Shown piece after piece: positions 32,368 to 39,587 of a stretch of DNA of 64,000 nucleotides. Numbering within the stretch: position 1 is the stretch's first letter; each line of letters begins with the position of its first letter. A program made the position numbers and the translations under genes. The stretch lies in assembly GCA_016219275.1 (NCBI GenBank), contig JACRBM010000105.1:1-64000 (forward strand), read 5' to 3'. Under the pieces are notes generated by a model. It did not search any database and was not told the DNA's origin. It saw nothing but the letters and a program-made list of their open reading frames with translations. Source of the DNA: Chloroflexota bacterium. Its GTDB lineage: Bacteria; Chloroflexota; Anaerolineae; UBA4142.

Positions 32368-33890
32368 ATCTCCTTTCTCTTCTTCGCGCGCTGCCCGCGC
32401 AAGCCATTCAAGACGAACGCGATATTGAAATCACCGCGATCACTTGCGATTCGCGCGCCGTCATTCCCGGCGCGCTTTTCGTCGCGATTCCCGGCGTGAA
32501 TGTGGACGGCGCGCGTTTCATTCCCGACGCGATTCAACGCGGCGCGGTCGCCATCGTCGCCGAATCCCCAATCCCCAATCCCCAATTACCAACTACCAAT
32601 CTAATTCTTGTCCCCAACGCTCGCTCTGCGCTCGCACACCTCTGCGCCGCGTGGCACGATTTTCCATCGCGCAAATTACGCGTGATCGGCGTAACCGGCA
32701 CGGATGGCAAGACGACGACGTGCGCGCTCGCCGCGTCCATCTTGCGCGCGGCGGGACACCAGGTCGGCGCGATCACGACCGTGGGCGCGACGATTGGCGA
32801 CGCCGAGTTGGACACCGGCTTGCACACGACGACGCCGGACGCGTCGGACGTGCAACACTATCTCGCGCAGATGGTGGATGCGGGGATGCAGTACGCGATC
32901 ATCGAAGCGACCTCCGAAGGACTGGCGCAACGTCGCCTCGACGCGGTCGAGTTCGACATCGCCGCGGTGACGAACATTACGCACGAGCACTTGTATTATC
33001 ACCAGACCTGGGAAAATTATCGCGACGCGAAAGCGATGTTGTTTCGCGCGCTCGCAACCGCGTACCGCAAACCGCGCACGGCGAAGGTCGCGGTGTTGAA
33101 CGCGGACGACAACGCACGCGGCGCGTTCGATTTTTTGCGCGCGATTCCGGCAGAGGAACGAATCATCTACAGCGCAAATTTGCAATTTGCAATTCGTAAT
33201 TTGCAATTCGTAATTGCGCGCGATATTCTTCACGATACGCGCGGTTTGCGGTTTGTGGTTGATACGCCATTTGGCGAATTACCAATTACCACTCCCCTCA
33301 TCGGGCGATTCAACGTGTCGAACATTCTCGCGGCGATTGGCATCGGCATCGCGCGGCGCGTGCCGTTCGACGCGATGCGCGAGGGAATCGCGCGCGTGAG
33401 TGGCGTACTCGGCAGAATGCAAGTGATGCAGGATGCGCCATTTACGGTGATTGTGGATTTCGCGCACACGCCGAACGCGTTGCACGTCGCGCTCGATACT
33501 GTGCGCGAGTTTGCGCGCGGACGCGTGATCGTCGTGTTCGGTTGCGCGGGACTGCGCGATGTGGCAAAGCGCGCGATGATGGGCGAGGTCGCGGGGAAAC
33601 TCGCGGACAAGATCATCGTCACTGCTGAAGACCCGCGCACCGAATCGCTCGCGGCGATCAACGCGCAAATCGCGGAAGGGTTGCAACGCGCGGGACGACG
33701 CGAACGCGAGGATTATTTCATCATCGAGGAGCGCGGGGACGCGATTGCGTTCGCGATTCAAAGCGCGCGTGCGGGTGATGTGGTGATCGTCTGCGGCAAG
33801 GGACATGAACGTTCGATGTGTTTCGGCGCGACCGAATTTTCGTGGAGTGACCAGGACGCGGTGACGACCGCGCTCGCCAAAATAAAATGA
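32364..33890 (+). CDS. murE: MurE-type UDP-MurNAc-tripeptide ligase with two in-frame repeats
   Basis: Mur ligase of 508 residues that adds the third amino acid to UDP-MurNAc-Ala-Glu in the cytosol. The ATP loop is G-T-D-G-K-T-T-T (112-119), followed by T-T-T-P-D (substrate loop), E-A-T-S-E-G-L and G-C-A-G-L-R-D-x-x-K-R. Where meso-DAP enzymes have D-N-P-R, this one has E-D-P-R (422-425), so the amino acid is uncertain; ornithine, lysine and DAP all remain possible. Residues about 68-82 and about 271-285 are encoded by AATCCCCAAT- and AATTTGCAATT-type repeats. The start overlaps the preceding stop (ATGA). Confidence 0.88.
   Translation: MNLLSLLRALPAQAIQDERDIEITAITCDSRAVIPGALFVAIPGVNVDGARFIPDAIQRGAVAIVAESPIPNPQLPTTNLILVPNARSALAHLCAAWHDFPSRKLRVIGVTGTDGKTTTCALAASILRAAGHQVGAITTVGATIGDAELDTGLHTTTPDASDVQHYLAQMVDAGMQYAIIEATSEGLAQRRLDAVEFDIAAVTNITHEHLYYHQTWENYRDAKAMLFRALATAYRKPRTAKVAVLNADDNARGAFDFLRAIPAEERIIYSANLQFAIRNLQFVIARDILHDTRGLRFVVDTPFGELPITTPLIGRFNVSNILAAIGIGIARRVPFDAMREGIARVSGVLGRMQVMQDAPFTVIVDFAHTPNALHVALDTVREFARGRVIVVFGCAGLRDVAKRAMMGEVAGKLADKIIVTAEDPRTESLAAINAQIAEGLQRAGRREREDYFIIEERGDAIAFAIQSARAGDVVIVCGKGHERSMCFGATEFSWSDQDAVTTALAKIK
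32565..32612. repeat. In-frame repeat 1 in murE (CCCCAATCCCCAAT family)
   Basis: Three tandem ATCCCCA/CCCCAAT words followed by TTACCAACTACCAA, translated as P-I-P-N-P-Q-L-P-T-T-N. Sits in the N-terminal substrate-binding domain. Confidence 0.8.
33172..33215. repeat. In-frame repeat 2 in murE (TTTGCAATT family)
   Basis: Two near-identical copies of TTTGCAATT(T/C)G with (C)AATTCGTAA between, translated as N-L-Q-F-A-I-R-N-L-Q-F-V-I. Confidence 0.8.
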
Positions 33891-33918
33891 GCCAGAGAGC
33901 AAAAACTCTCTGGCTTTT
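33891..33918 (+). terminator. Intrinsic terminator after murE
   Basis: GCCAGAGAG (33891-33899) / CTCTCTGGC (33906-33914), AAAAA in the loop, TTTT tail; immediately after the stop codon. Confidence 0.85.
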
Positions 33919-33963
33919 AGTAAATCGCGAAGCAAGACTTGCGCTTGTTTCGCGCGGGATTGG

Positions 33964-35109
33964 TCAACGCGGGATGTGCTTAAACAGAAATCTCTTTTGG
34001 ATCATTGCCCAAATCAGTAATACCGCGGTCAACTGCACGCTCGTGTTGACCTCGGCGTTCATACTCACTCCCGCCGGCAGTACCATCCGCGCGATGTACC
34101 ACATTGCGATCACGCCAACGTGGATCGTGTACGCGTAGAGCGCGTTCTGCCCGAGTGGCATCAACAGCCAACCCAGCGCCGACCAAATCGGTTTCCACCC
34201 CAAGGTCGCCGTGAGGTACGCGAACGAAAACAAAATAAAACCTGCGCCCAGTCGTCCCGGCGCAACCGCGCTTTTGACAAAGAGCACGGACATGGCAGAA
34301 TCCGCATCCAGTTCCCGGTGCAAGCCGAGTAACAGCAACGCGAACGTGCCAAGCAGAATGAGCACTGGTGCGCGTGGCAAGCCGATCAACATCCGTTTGA
34401 TTTTTTCGCGATGATAACCCAGCGTCATCGCGATAAAAAAGACCAGTTGCCATGCCGCGAAATTGAATGTCGGGTTATCCACGATCTGCCAGGGGATTTG
34501 CGCGTGCCCGATTTGAAACGTTAGCCACAGCACGCTCGATCCGCTGACCAACACAAGCGTGTGACGTTGATGTAACAACCACAAGGCAAGCGGCGTGGCG
34601 AGCATCAGAAAGGTGTACAACAACATCACATCGGACAAATACATCGTCTGCCGGAGCAGGAGCACATTCAGGGTAAACGTAAAGGGATTATCCATCGCCG
34701 CCGCGTTGACCCAGGGCAAGCGGAAGAGAAATGAAACGTTAGCGAGCAACAACGTCAACACCACCGTAAGTTTGTAGAGTGTCCATGCCCGTCTGATCGC
34801 CTTGCCCTGCGCCGCGCGCAATCCTTCTTCCAACGCGATTCCACTATAAACCATGCCCATTGTCAGACCGGAAATGAACACGAATGCTTCCGCCGCCGAC
34901 ACGAAGAAAGCATCGCCGCCGGTAACGAGGAAAAGCCACGACGCGCCGCCAAAGTGATTGACGACCATCATAAAAACAGCCAATCCGCGTAAGAGGTCTA
35001 TCCGCAAATCGCGTTTGCCCGCGATGGAATATGACCAATCGTGCGGAATTGCACGCGGCAAGACGCGAATCATCTTGAGCGGAAATGCCAGCCCGTGTAG
35101 TTGCACCAT
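33964..35109 (-). CDS. OpgC-like membrane acyltransferase
   Basis: 381 residues with about ten hydrophobic helices. The N-terminal R-D-L-R-I-D-L-L-R-G-L-A-V-F-M-M-V-V-N-H-F (split) and F-F-V-S-A-A-E-A-F-V-F-I-S-G-L-T-M-G match OpgC/acyltransferase-3-like proteins, in which R-x-D-x-L-R-G and the conserved His after V-N-H handle the acyl donor. OpgC transfers succinyl groups to periplasmic glucans in Proteobacteria; in a Chloroflexota-like cell the acceptor could be another surface glycan. GGAGGAGG lies just upstream of the ATG. Confidence 0.85.
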   Translation of the reverse strand: MVQLHGLAFPLKMIRVLPRAIPHDWSYSIAGKRDLRIDLLRGLAVFMMVVNHFGGASWLFLVTGGDAFFVSAAEAFVFISGLTMGMVYSGIALEEGLRAAQGKAIRRAWTLYKLTVVLTLLLANVSFLFRLPWVNAAAMDNPFTFTLNVLLLRQTMYLSDVMLLYTFLMLATPLALWLLHQRHTLVLVSGSSVLWLTFQIGHAQIPWQIVDNPTFNFAAWQLVFFIAMTLGYHREKIKRMLIGLPRAPVLILLGTFALLLLGLHRELDADSAMSVLFVKSAVAPGRLGAGFILFSFAYLTATLGWKPIWSALGWLLMPLGQNALYAYTIHVGVIAMWYIARMVLPAGVSMNAEVNTSVQLTAVLLIWAMIQKRFLFKHIPR

Positions 35110-35171
35110 TCCCTCCTCCTGCTTGCGTACATAGCATACCCGCCTACCATCAAATCATCGTCAAATTGTCG

Positions 35172-35199
35172 CAAAAAAAGACCTGCTCACGGCAGGTCT
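35172..35199 (-). terminator. Terminator-like hairpin between relA and the acyltransferase
   Basis: On the minus strand AGACCTGC...GCAGGTCT (35192-35199 with 35179-35186) is followed by seven Ts (35172-35178). It should stop transcription coming from relA. Confidence 0.8.
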
Positions 35200-35273
35200 G
35201 ATAAAAACTCGCGCATGGCTTTCAGTATGGTGCGATGCGCGTTGCCATTCTCAGGCATTCACTCGGCGCAAAC

Positions 35274-35305
35274 AAAAAACCAGATTTCCAAAGAAACCTG
35301 GTTTT
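35274..35305. terminator. Bidirectional hairpin with A/T flanks (CCAGRTTTC family)
   Basis: AAAAACCAGATTTC / GAAACCTGGTTTT; one mismatch from the 8553-8585 terminator. A second stop signal downstream of relA. Confidence 0.75.
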
Positions 35306-35317
35306 GTGATTCCTAAA

Positions 35318-35361
35318 GCAAGACCCGAAGGGTTTCCGCACAAGCGACCCTTCGGGTCTTG
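35318..35361. terminator. AGACCCGAAGGG hairpin, copy 2
   Basis: CAAGACCCGAAGGG and CCCTTCGGGTCTTG pair perfectly, just two bases after the relA stop. First of three stacked hairpins downstream of relA. Confidence 0.8.
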
Positions 35362-35363
35362 GT

Positions 35364-37523
35364 TTATCCTGTCACGCGCCGCGCTTCGATGACGTTTGGC
35401 ACGCGGTCAATTTTCGCGAGGATGCGCGTCAGTTGGTCCGCGCTCGAAATCTCCAACGTCGCGGTAATGTTCGCGATGTGATCCTTGCTCGTCATGACAT
35501 TCGCCGAACTCATGTTGACGCCGTTCTCTGCGACGACGCCGGAAATATCGTGCAACAAACCCGCGCGATCAAACGCGCGAATCTGCACGCCGACCGGATA
35601 GATCGCTTTGTCCGATTTGTGCCAGTCCACCGTGATCACGCGCTCGCGTTCCAAATCCATGTTCAACATGTTCTTGCAATCGCGACGATGGATCGTGATG
35701 CCACGTCCGCGCGTGATAAAGCCGATCACTTCATCGCCCGGCAGCGGATTGCAACAACGGGCAAGGTGATGCAGCAGGTTGCCGACGCCGTCGAACGCGA
35801 TTTTTGTTTCTGGCGGTTTCGCGATCAGGGGCGCGCGCGTCGGCAACGGCTCGACCGGCGGGGCGTGCTTGGCGCGTTCGGCGTCGAGCAGTTTGACGCT
35901 CACGGTCGTGATGCTCAAGTCCGCGTGACCGAGCGCCTCGAGAAAATCGTCTACGTTCTTAAAGTTGAACGTCTTGGCGACGTCGTCGTAATTCGTGTTG
36001 CGAATATCGAAACCGATGCGCCGTAGTTCGCGTTCGAGCAATTCGCGCCCAAGCGAGATCGCCTCGGCGCGCTCTTGATGCTTGAACCAGTTGCGAATTT
36101 TTTCGCGCGCGCGCGCGGTGCGGACGAGACCCAGACTGGGATTGAGCCAATCGCGGCTGGGACCGCCTTTTTTCGCGGTGAGAATTTCGACGCGTTCGCC
36201 GTGCTTGAGCCGGTAATCGAGCGGGACGATTTTGCCGTTCACCTTCGCGCCGCGACAACGATTGCCCACCTCGGTGTGAACCTGATACGCAAAATCAATC
36301 GGCGTTGCGCCCGCCGCCATTTCGATAATGTCGCCCTTGGGCGTGAACACGTAAACTTGATCTTGGAAAATGTCGGTCTTGAGCGAATCCACAAAGACGC
36401 GCGCGTCCGCGATGTCTTGTTTCCATTCCATCAACTGGTGCATCCAGTTGATTTTTTCTTCGAACGCCGCGCTGTGCTTGGCGCCGGGTTCTTTGTAACG
36501 CCAGTGCGCCGCCACGCCGAATTCCGCGATCTCGTGCATCTCCGCCGTGCGAATCTGCACTTCGAGCGGCTTGCCCGCCGGACCGATCACCGCGGTGTGC
36601 AGCGATTGGTACATGTTGTCTTTGGCTTTGGCGATGAAATCGTCGAACTCGCCGGGAATCGGCGTCCACAAACTGTGGACCACACCCAGGACGAGATAGC
36701 ACTCGCGCAAATCGCGCACGATGATGCGAATCGCGCGGATGTCGTAAATCTGATTAAAGTCGCGGCGCTTGCGCACCATCTTGTTGTAGATGCTGTAGAT
36801 GTGTTTGGGGCGTCCGCTGATTTCAACCGATTCGAGTCCTTCTTCGGCGAGACGTTCGCGCAGGATGGTGATGGCTTGCGCGATGTACGCTTGCTGGTCG
36901 TCCTTGTCGCCGGCGAGCAGGTGTTCGATTTCCTCGTACTTGGCGGGATCAATGTAGCGCAGCGAGAGGTCTTCGAGTTCGCGGCGTAGGTGGTAGATGC
37001 CGAGACGGTTGGCGAGCGGCGCGAAAATTTCCATCGTCTCGCGCGCGATCTTGCGTTGCTTTTCCACGGGGCGCGCGTACAACGTTCGCATGTTGTGTAG
37101 GCGATCCGCGAGTTTGATGATGACGATGCGAATATCTTCCGCCATGGCGAGAAACATTTTGCGGAGCGATTCGGCGCGCGTTTGTTCCGTGCCCATTCCC
37201 AGGCGTAATTCGGAAAGTTTCGTCACGCCGTCCACGCGTTTGGCGACCGTGTCGCCAAACTCTTTCTGAATCGTCTCCAACGTCACCGACGTATCTTCGG
37301 GCACGTCGTGCAGCAGACCGGCAATCAACGTATCTTCGTCGAGATACAAGTCGGCGAGAATGTTGGCGACCTCGACGCAGTGGGTCACGTACGGATCGCC
37401 GGTCGAACGCATTTGCCCGGCGTGCGCGGTCGCGGCGAGATCGTACGCGCGCTGAATGCGCCCGAGATCCGCCTGCGGATTATATTTGCGAACTTTGGTT
37501 AGCACGGTCAGAATATCAATCAC
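35364..37523 (-). CDS. Bifunctional (p)ppGpp synthetase/hydrolase (RelA/SpoT)
   Basis: 719 residues. An N-terminal HD hydrolase domain with H-C-V-E-V-A and L-L-H-D-V-P-E-D-T keeps its metal-binding His-Asp pair, then V-I-K-L-A-D-R-L-H-N-M-R-T. The synthetase domain follows (E-V-Q-I-R-T-A-E-M-H, H-W-R-Y-K). Next come a TGS domain (V-F-T-P-K-G-D-I-I-E-M), a zinc-finger/CC segment (C-C-N-P-L-P-G-D) and a C-terminal ACT domain. Both activities look intact, so it should make and degrade the stringent alarmone. The start is GTG at 37523. Confidence 0.94.
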   Translation of the reverse strand: MIDILTVLTKVRKYNPQADLGRIQRAYDLAATAHAGQMRSTGDPYVTHCVEVANILADLYLDEDTLIAGLLHDVPEDTSVTLETIQKEFGDTVAKRVDGVTKLSELRLGMGTEQTRAESLRKMFLAMAEDIRIVIIKLADRLHNMRTLYARPVEKQRKIARETMEIFAPLANRLGIYHLRRELEDLSLRYIDPAKYEEIEHLLAGDKDDQQAYIAQAITILRERLAEEGLESVEISGRPKHIYSIYNKMVRKRRDFNQIYDIRAIRIIVRDLRECYLVLGVVHSLWTPIPGEFDDFIAKAKDNMYQSLHTAVIGPAGKPLEVQIRTAEMHEIAEFGVAAHWRYKEPGAKHSAAFEEKINWMHQLMEWKQDIADARVFVDSLKTDIFQDQVYVFTPKGDIIEMAAGATPIDFAYQVHTEVGNRCRGAKVNGKIVPLDYRLKHGERVEILTAKKGGPSRDWLNPSLGLVRTARAREKIRNWFKHQERAEAISLGRELLERELRRIGFDIRNTNYDDVAKTFNFKNVDDFLEALGHADLSITTVSVKLLDAERAKHAPPVEPLPTRAPLIAKPPETKIAFDGVGNLLHHLARCCNPLPGDEVIGFITRGRGITIHRRDCKNMLNMDLERERVITVDWHKSDKAIYPVGVQIRAFDRAGLLHDISGVVAENGVNMSSANVMTSKDHIANITATLEISSADQLTRILAKIDRVPNVIEARRVTG

Positions 37524-37542
37524 CGTAACCCCTATGGTTCGG

Positions 37543-37571
37543 ATTTTACTCTAGCCGCCGCGTTTTGGCAA
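37543..37571 (-). promoter_or_regulatory. Probable relA/spoT promoter
   Basis: Minus-strand TTGCCA (37566-37571) and TAAAAT (37543-37548), 17-base spacer, about 20 bases from the GTG start. Confidence 0.7.
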
Positions 37572-37581
37572 TCGCGTCTTT

Positions 37582-37815
37582 TCAATCGCGCGCGATCCAT
37601 TCCAGTCCTTTGAAAAACAACCACAGCAAGACAATCAATCCGCCGGTGAGCGCGAAACACCCCAGGGCAGTGATGAGGGCGCTGCCGCCCCAAAAGAACG
37701 CGATCAATCCACCGCCGACGATCAGCGTGATGAGAATGCCGCCAACGATCAATTCGCGTTCGAGTTGACCTTGATACTTGCGCGTGTTGAAAGGGCGTTC
37801 CGGTTTTCCAGCCAT
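37582..37815 (-). CDS. Small two-helix membrane protein
   Basis: 77 residues with a basic N-terminus (K-P-E-R-P-F-N-T-R-K-Y) and two hydrophobic helices (I-L-I-T-L-I-V-G-G-G-L-I-A-F-F-W and L-G-C-F-A-L-T-G-G-L-I-V-L-L-W-L-F-F). AAGGAGACC precedes the ATG and a TATAAT (minus, 37838-37843) lies upstream. Family not recognised. Confidence 0.8.
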   Translation of the reverse strand: MAGKPERPFNTRKYQGQLERELIVGGILITLIVGGGLIAFFWGGSALITALGCFALTGGLIVLLWLFFKGLEWIARD

Positions 37816-37867
37816 CGTGGTCTCCTTTGTGATGGCGATTATACCACGCCGCGCCCGCGCGCGTCAC

Positions 37868-37896
37868 TTGTCACGCGTGCGCTCTTGCGGTAAAAT
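37868..37896 (+). promoter_or_regulatory. Promoter implying a leaderless message
   Basis: TTGTCA (37868-37873) and TAAAAT (37891-37896), 17-base spacer. The -10 box ends 7 bases before the ATG at 37904, so transcription should begin at or next to the start codon. Confidence 0.7.
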
Positions 37897-37903
37897 GTTG
37901 GCG

Positions 37904-38902
37904 ATGGCAAGTTGGTTATCCTTCAACGATTTGCTCGCGGTGCAACGGCTGCAAGCGCGCGGCGTCCAGTTGGATTTGGAACGCGCCGTGCTGTGGCCCC
38001 ACAGTGCGACCCAAGCCGCGCTCGCCGCGCATGTACCGTTCAGTTCCGTCGCCGCCGAGACGATTGTGCAGTACGCGTCGGCGAGTCGGCGCGCGCGCCC
38101 TCTCGGTTTTTTGCAGTTGCGCGCGCGCGGCGGTCGCCCCGAAGCGGATGTCGTTTTCATATCGCCCGCGCTCGATAGCGGCGGCGATATCGTTTCGATT
38201 TGGTATCGTTTGCTCGCGGAATGCGCGAAGGAAATCGGCGGTCGCGGCGGACAGCGTTTATTCGCGCAGGTCACGAGCGGCAATGGCGTCGAAGAAGTGT
38301 TTCGCCAAGCCGGGTTTATCGCGTACGCGCATGATGACGTGTTTCGGCTCGACGCGCTGCCGGCGAATCTGCCCAAGACCGCGCCCTTGCGTCATCAACG
38401 CGTGCGCGATGGCTGGGATCTGTTGCGTCTCTATGCCGAGTTTGCGCCGCGCTCGGTGCAAATCGCGGAAGGGATGCTTTCACCCCAGGGGCAAGGCGGC
38501 AAACTGGGTGACTGGTGGGATCAGTCCGGCGGGGCGGGTTATATTCTGCCGGTGGATGGCGACATTGCCGGGGCGGTGCGCGTGCGGCGCAGTTCGGCGG
38601 CGTACTGGTTGCGCTTTTGGTTGCATCCGCAAGCGGAAGAGTACGGCGAAACGTTGATCCTCGGCGCGTTCGCCTTGTTGCGCGCCGCGCCGCCGCGCCC
38701 GATCTATTGCAACGTGCGCGAGTACGAAAGCGGTTTGCGCGGCGCGCTCGATCTCCTGGGCTTTCGCAATTTGCAAACGCGCAGTTTGCTCATCAAGCAC
38801 ACGACCGCGCGCGTCAAAGAACCGCGCCTCACCTTGATGCCCGCGCTCGAAAAGCGACCGGAGCCGGCGCACAGCGCGACGCAACACAACAGCCCGGTGT
38901 AG
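37904..38902 (+). CDS. GNAT-like protein of unknown specificity
   Basis: 332 residues. The first half carries a GNAT-like pattern (G-G-Q-R-L-F-A-Q-V then V-E-E-V-F-R-Q-A-G-F-I-A-Y) and the second a similar repeat (L-R-F-W-L-H-P-Q-A-E-E-Y, then L-L-G-F-R-N-L-Q-T), suggesting a diverged double-GNAT. The classical R-x-x-G-x-G/A CoA loop is not clear, so catalytic activity is uncertain. The start at 37904 fits the promoter as leaderless; ATG 37895 overlaps the -10 box. A pair of arms at 38908-38944 ends the gene. Confidence 0.7.
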   Translation: MASWLSFNDLLAVQRLQARGVQLDLERAVLWPHSATQAALAAHVPFSSVAAETIVQYASASRRARPLGFLQLRARGGRPEADVVFISPALDSGGDIVSIWYRLLAECAKEIGGRGGQRLFAQVTSGNGVEEVFRQAGFIAYAHDDVFRLDALPANLPKTAPLRHQRVRDGWDLLRLYAEFAPRSVQIAEGMLSPQGQGGKLGDWWDQSGGAGYILPVDGDIAGAVRVRRSSAAYWLRFWLHPQAEEYGETLILGAFALLRAAPPRPIYCNVREYESGLRGALDLLGFRNLQTRSLLIKHTTARVKEPRLTLMPALEKRPEPAHSATQHNSPV

Positions 38903-38907
38903 ACAAA

Positions 38908-38944
38908 CAGGCAGACAAGCGAATCCTTTTCACTTGTCTGCCTG
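38908..38944. terminator. Bidirectional hairpin between convergent genes
   Basis: CAGGCAGACAAG (38908-38919) and CTTGTCTGCCTG (38933-38944) pair perfectly around a 13-base loop. No long T-run on either side. Confidence 0.75.
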
Positions 38945-38967
38945 TTGGTTAATGCCGCGCCTACGCG

Positions 38968-39309
38968 TTAGAAACTGCCGACCGCATCCACCGGGTTGTC
39001 GAACGATTGGAACACGTCGAGCAAGCCGGCAAGTTCGAATGCCTTTTTCACTTTGGTGGTGAGACCAGCGAGGCGCAGATCGCCGCGATTGAAACGGCGC
39101 ACTTGTTTGAGCGCGGCGAGCAACGCGCGCAGACCGGCGCTACTCATAAAATCGGTCTCGGACAAATCTACGACGATGCGAAACCGACCGTCTTTGATAA
39201 CGCGATTCAACGCCTGGTCGAGTTGGGGCGCGGTGCTCGAATCAATGCGACCGCTCACTTCGATAAGGTCCACGCGTTTGTACTGTTTGTTACTGATCTT
39301 GGTCGCCAT
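38968..39309 (-). CDS. STAS-domain anti-anti-sigma factor
   Basis: 113 residues of SpoIIAA/RsbV type: V-S-G-R-I-D-S-S-T-A-P-Q-L-D, then V-D-L-S-E-T-D-F-M-S-S-A-G-L-R-A-L with the phosphorylatable serine in the S-S-A-G motif. Such proteins bind anti-sigma kinases when dephosphorylated. No partner kinase or sigma factor is nearby. GGAGGA precedes the ATG. Confidence 0.92.
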   Translation of the reverse strand: MATKISNKQYKRVDLIEVSGRIDSSTAPQLDQALNRVIKDGRFRIVVDLSETDFMSSAGLRALLAALKQVRRFNRGDLRLAGLTTKVKKAFELAGLLDVFQSFDNPVDAVGSF

Positions 39310-39341
39310 AATTCCTCCTTGAAAATCGTTACGATGGCAGG

Positions 39342-39370
39342 ATTATAACACACACACGTCAGCGCGACAA
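39342..39370 (-). promoter_or_regulatory. Promoter of the STAS gene
   Basis: Minus-strand TTGTCG (39365-39370) and perfect TATAAT (39342-39347), 17-base spacer. Confidence 0.75.
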
Positions 39371-39403
39371 GGGGTGCGCGGTATTTTTTTCTCAAGTCAG
39401 GTA

Positions 39404-39432
39404 TTGCCAACGCCTTCATCGCGTAGTATAAT
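39404..39432 (+). promoter_or_regulatory. Promoter of cstA
   Basis: TTGCCA (39404-39409) and perfect TATAAT (39427-39432), 17-base spacer, giving a leader of about 150 bases. Confidence 0.75.
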
Positions 39433-39473
39433 TATGTCATCACTTATTCAGTTTTCGGCATTCAGAAATAAAC

Positions 39474-39563
39474 AAAGGAGGTGGTGCCTAGCAGTTACGT
39501 TTGAATTCTGCACGAGTCCGACGGTTCACTCTATTGGAAAGACTGTCGCAGTGGTGCGACAGA
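39474..39563 (+). promoter_or_regulatory. Structured cstA leader with orphan Shine-Dalgarno and hairpin
   Basis: AAAGGAGG (39474-39481) has no credible downstream gene: only a 7-8 codon GTG mini-ORF ending in TGA. CTGTCGCA (39543-39550) and TGCGACAG (39555-39562) make a perfect 8-bp hairpin with a 4-base loop, 15 bases before the real SD. Regulation of cstA translation is possible. Confidence 0.45.
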
Positions 39564-39587
39564 TTATTCGAATTTTGGAGGTCAATG

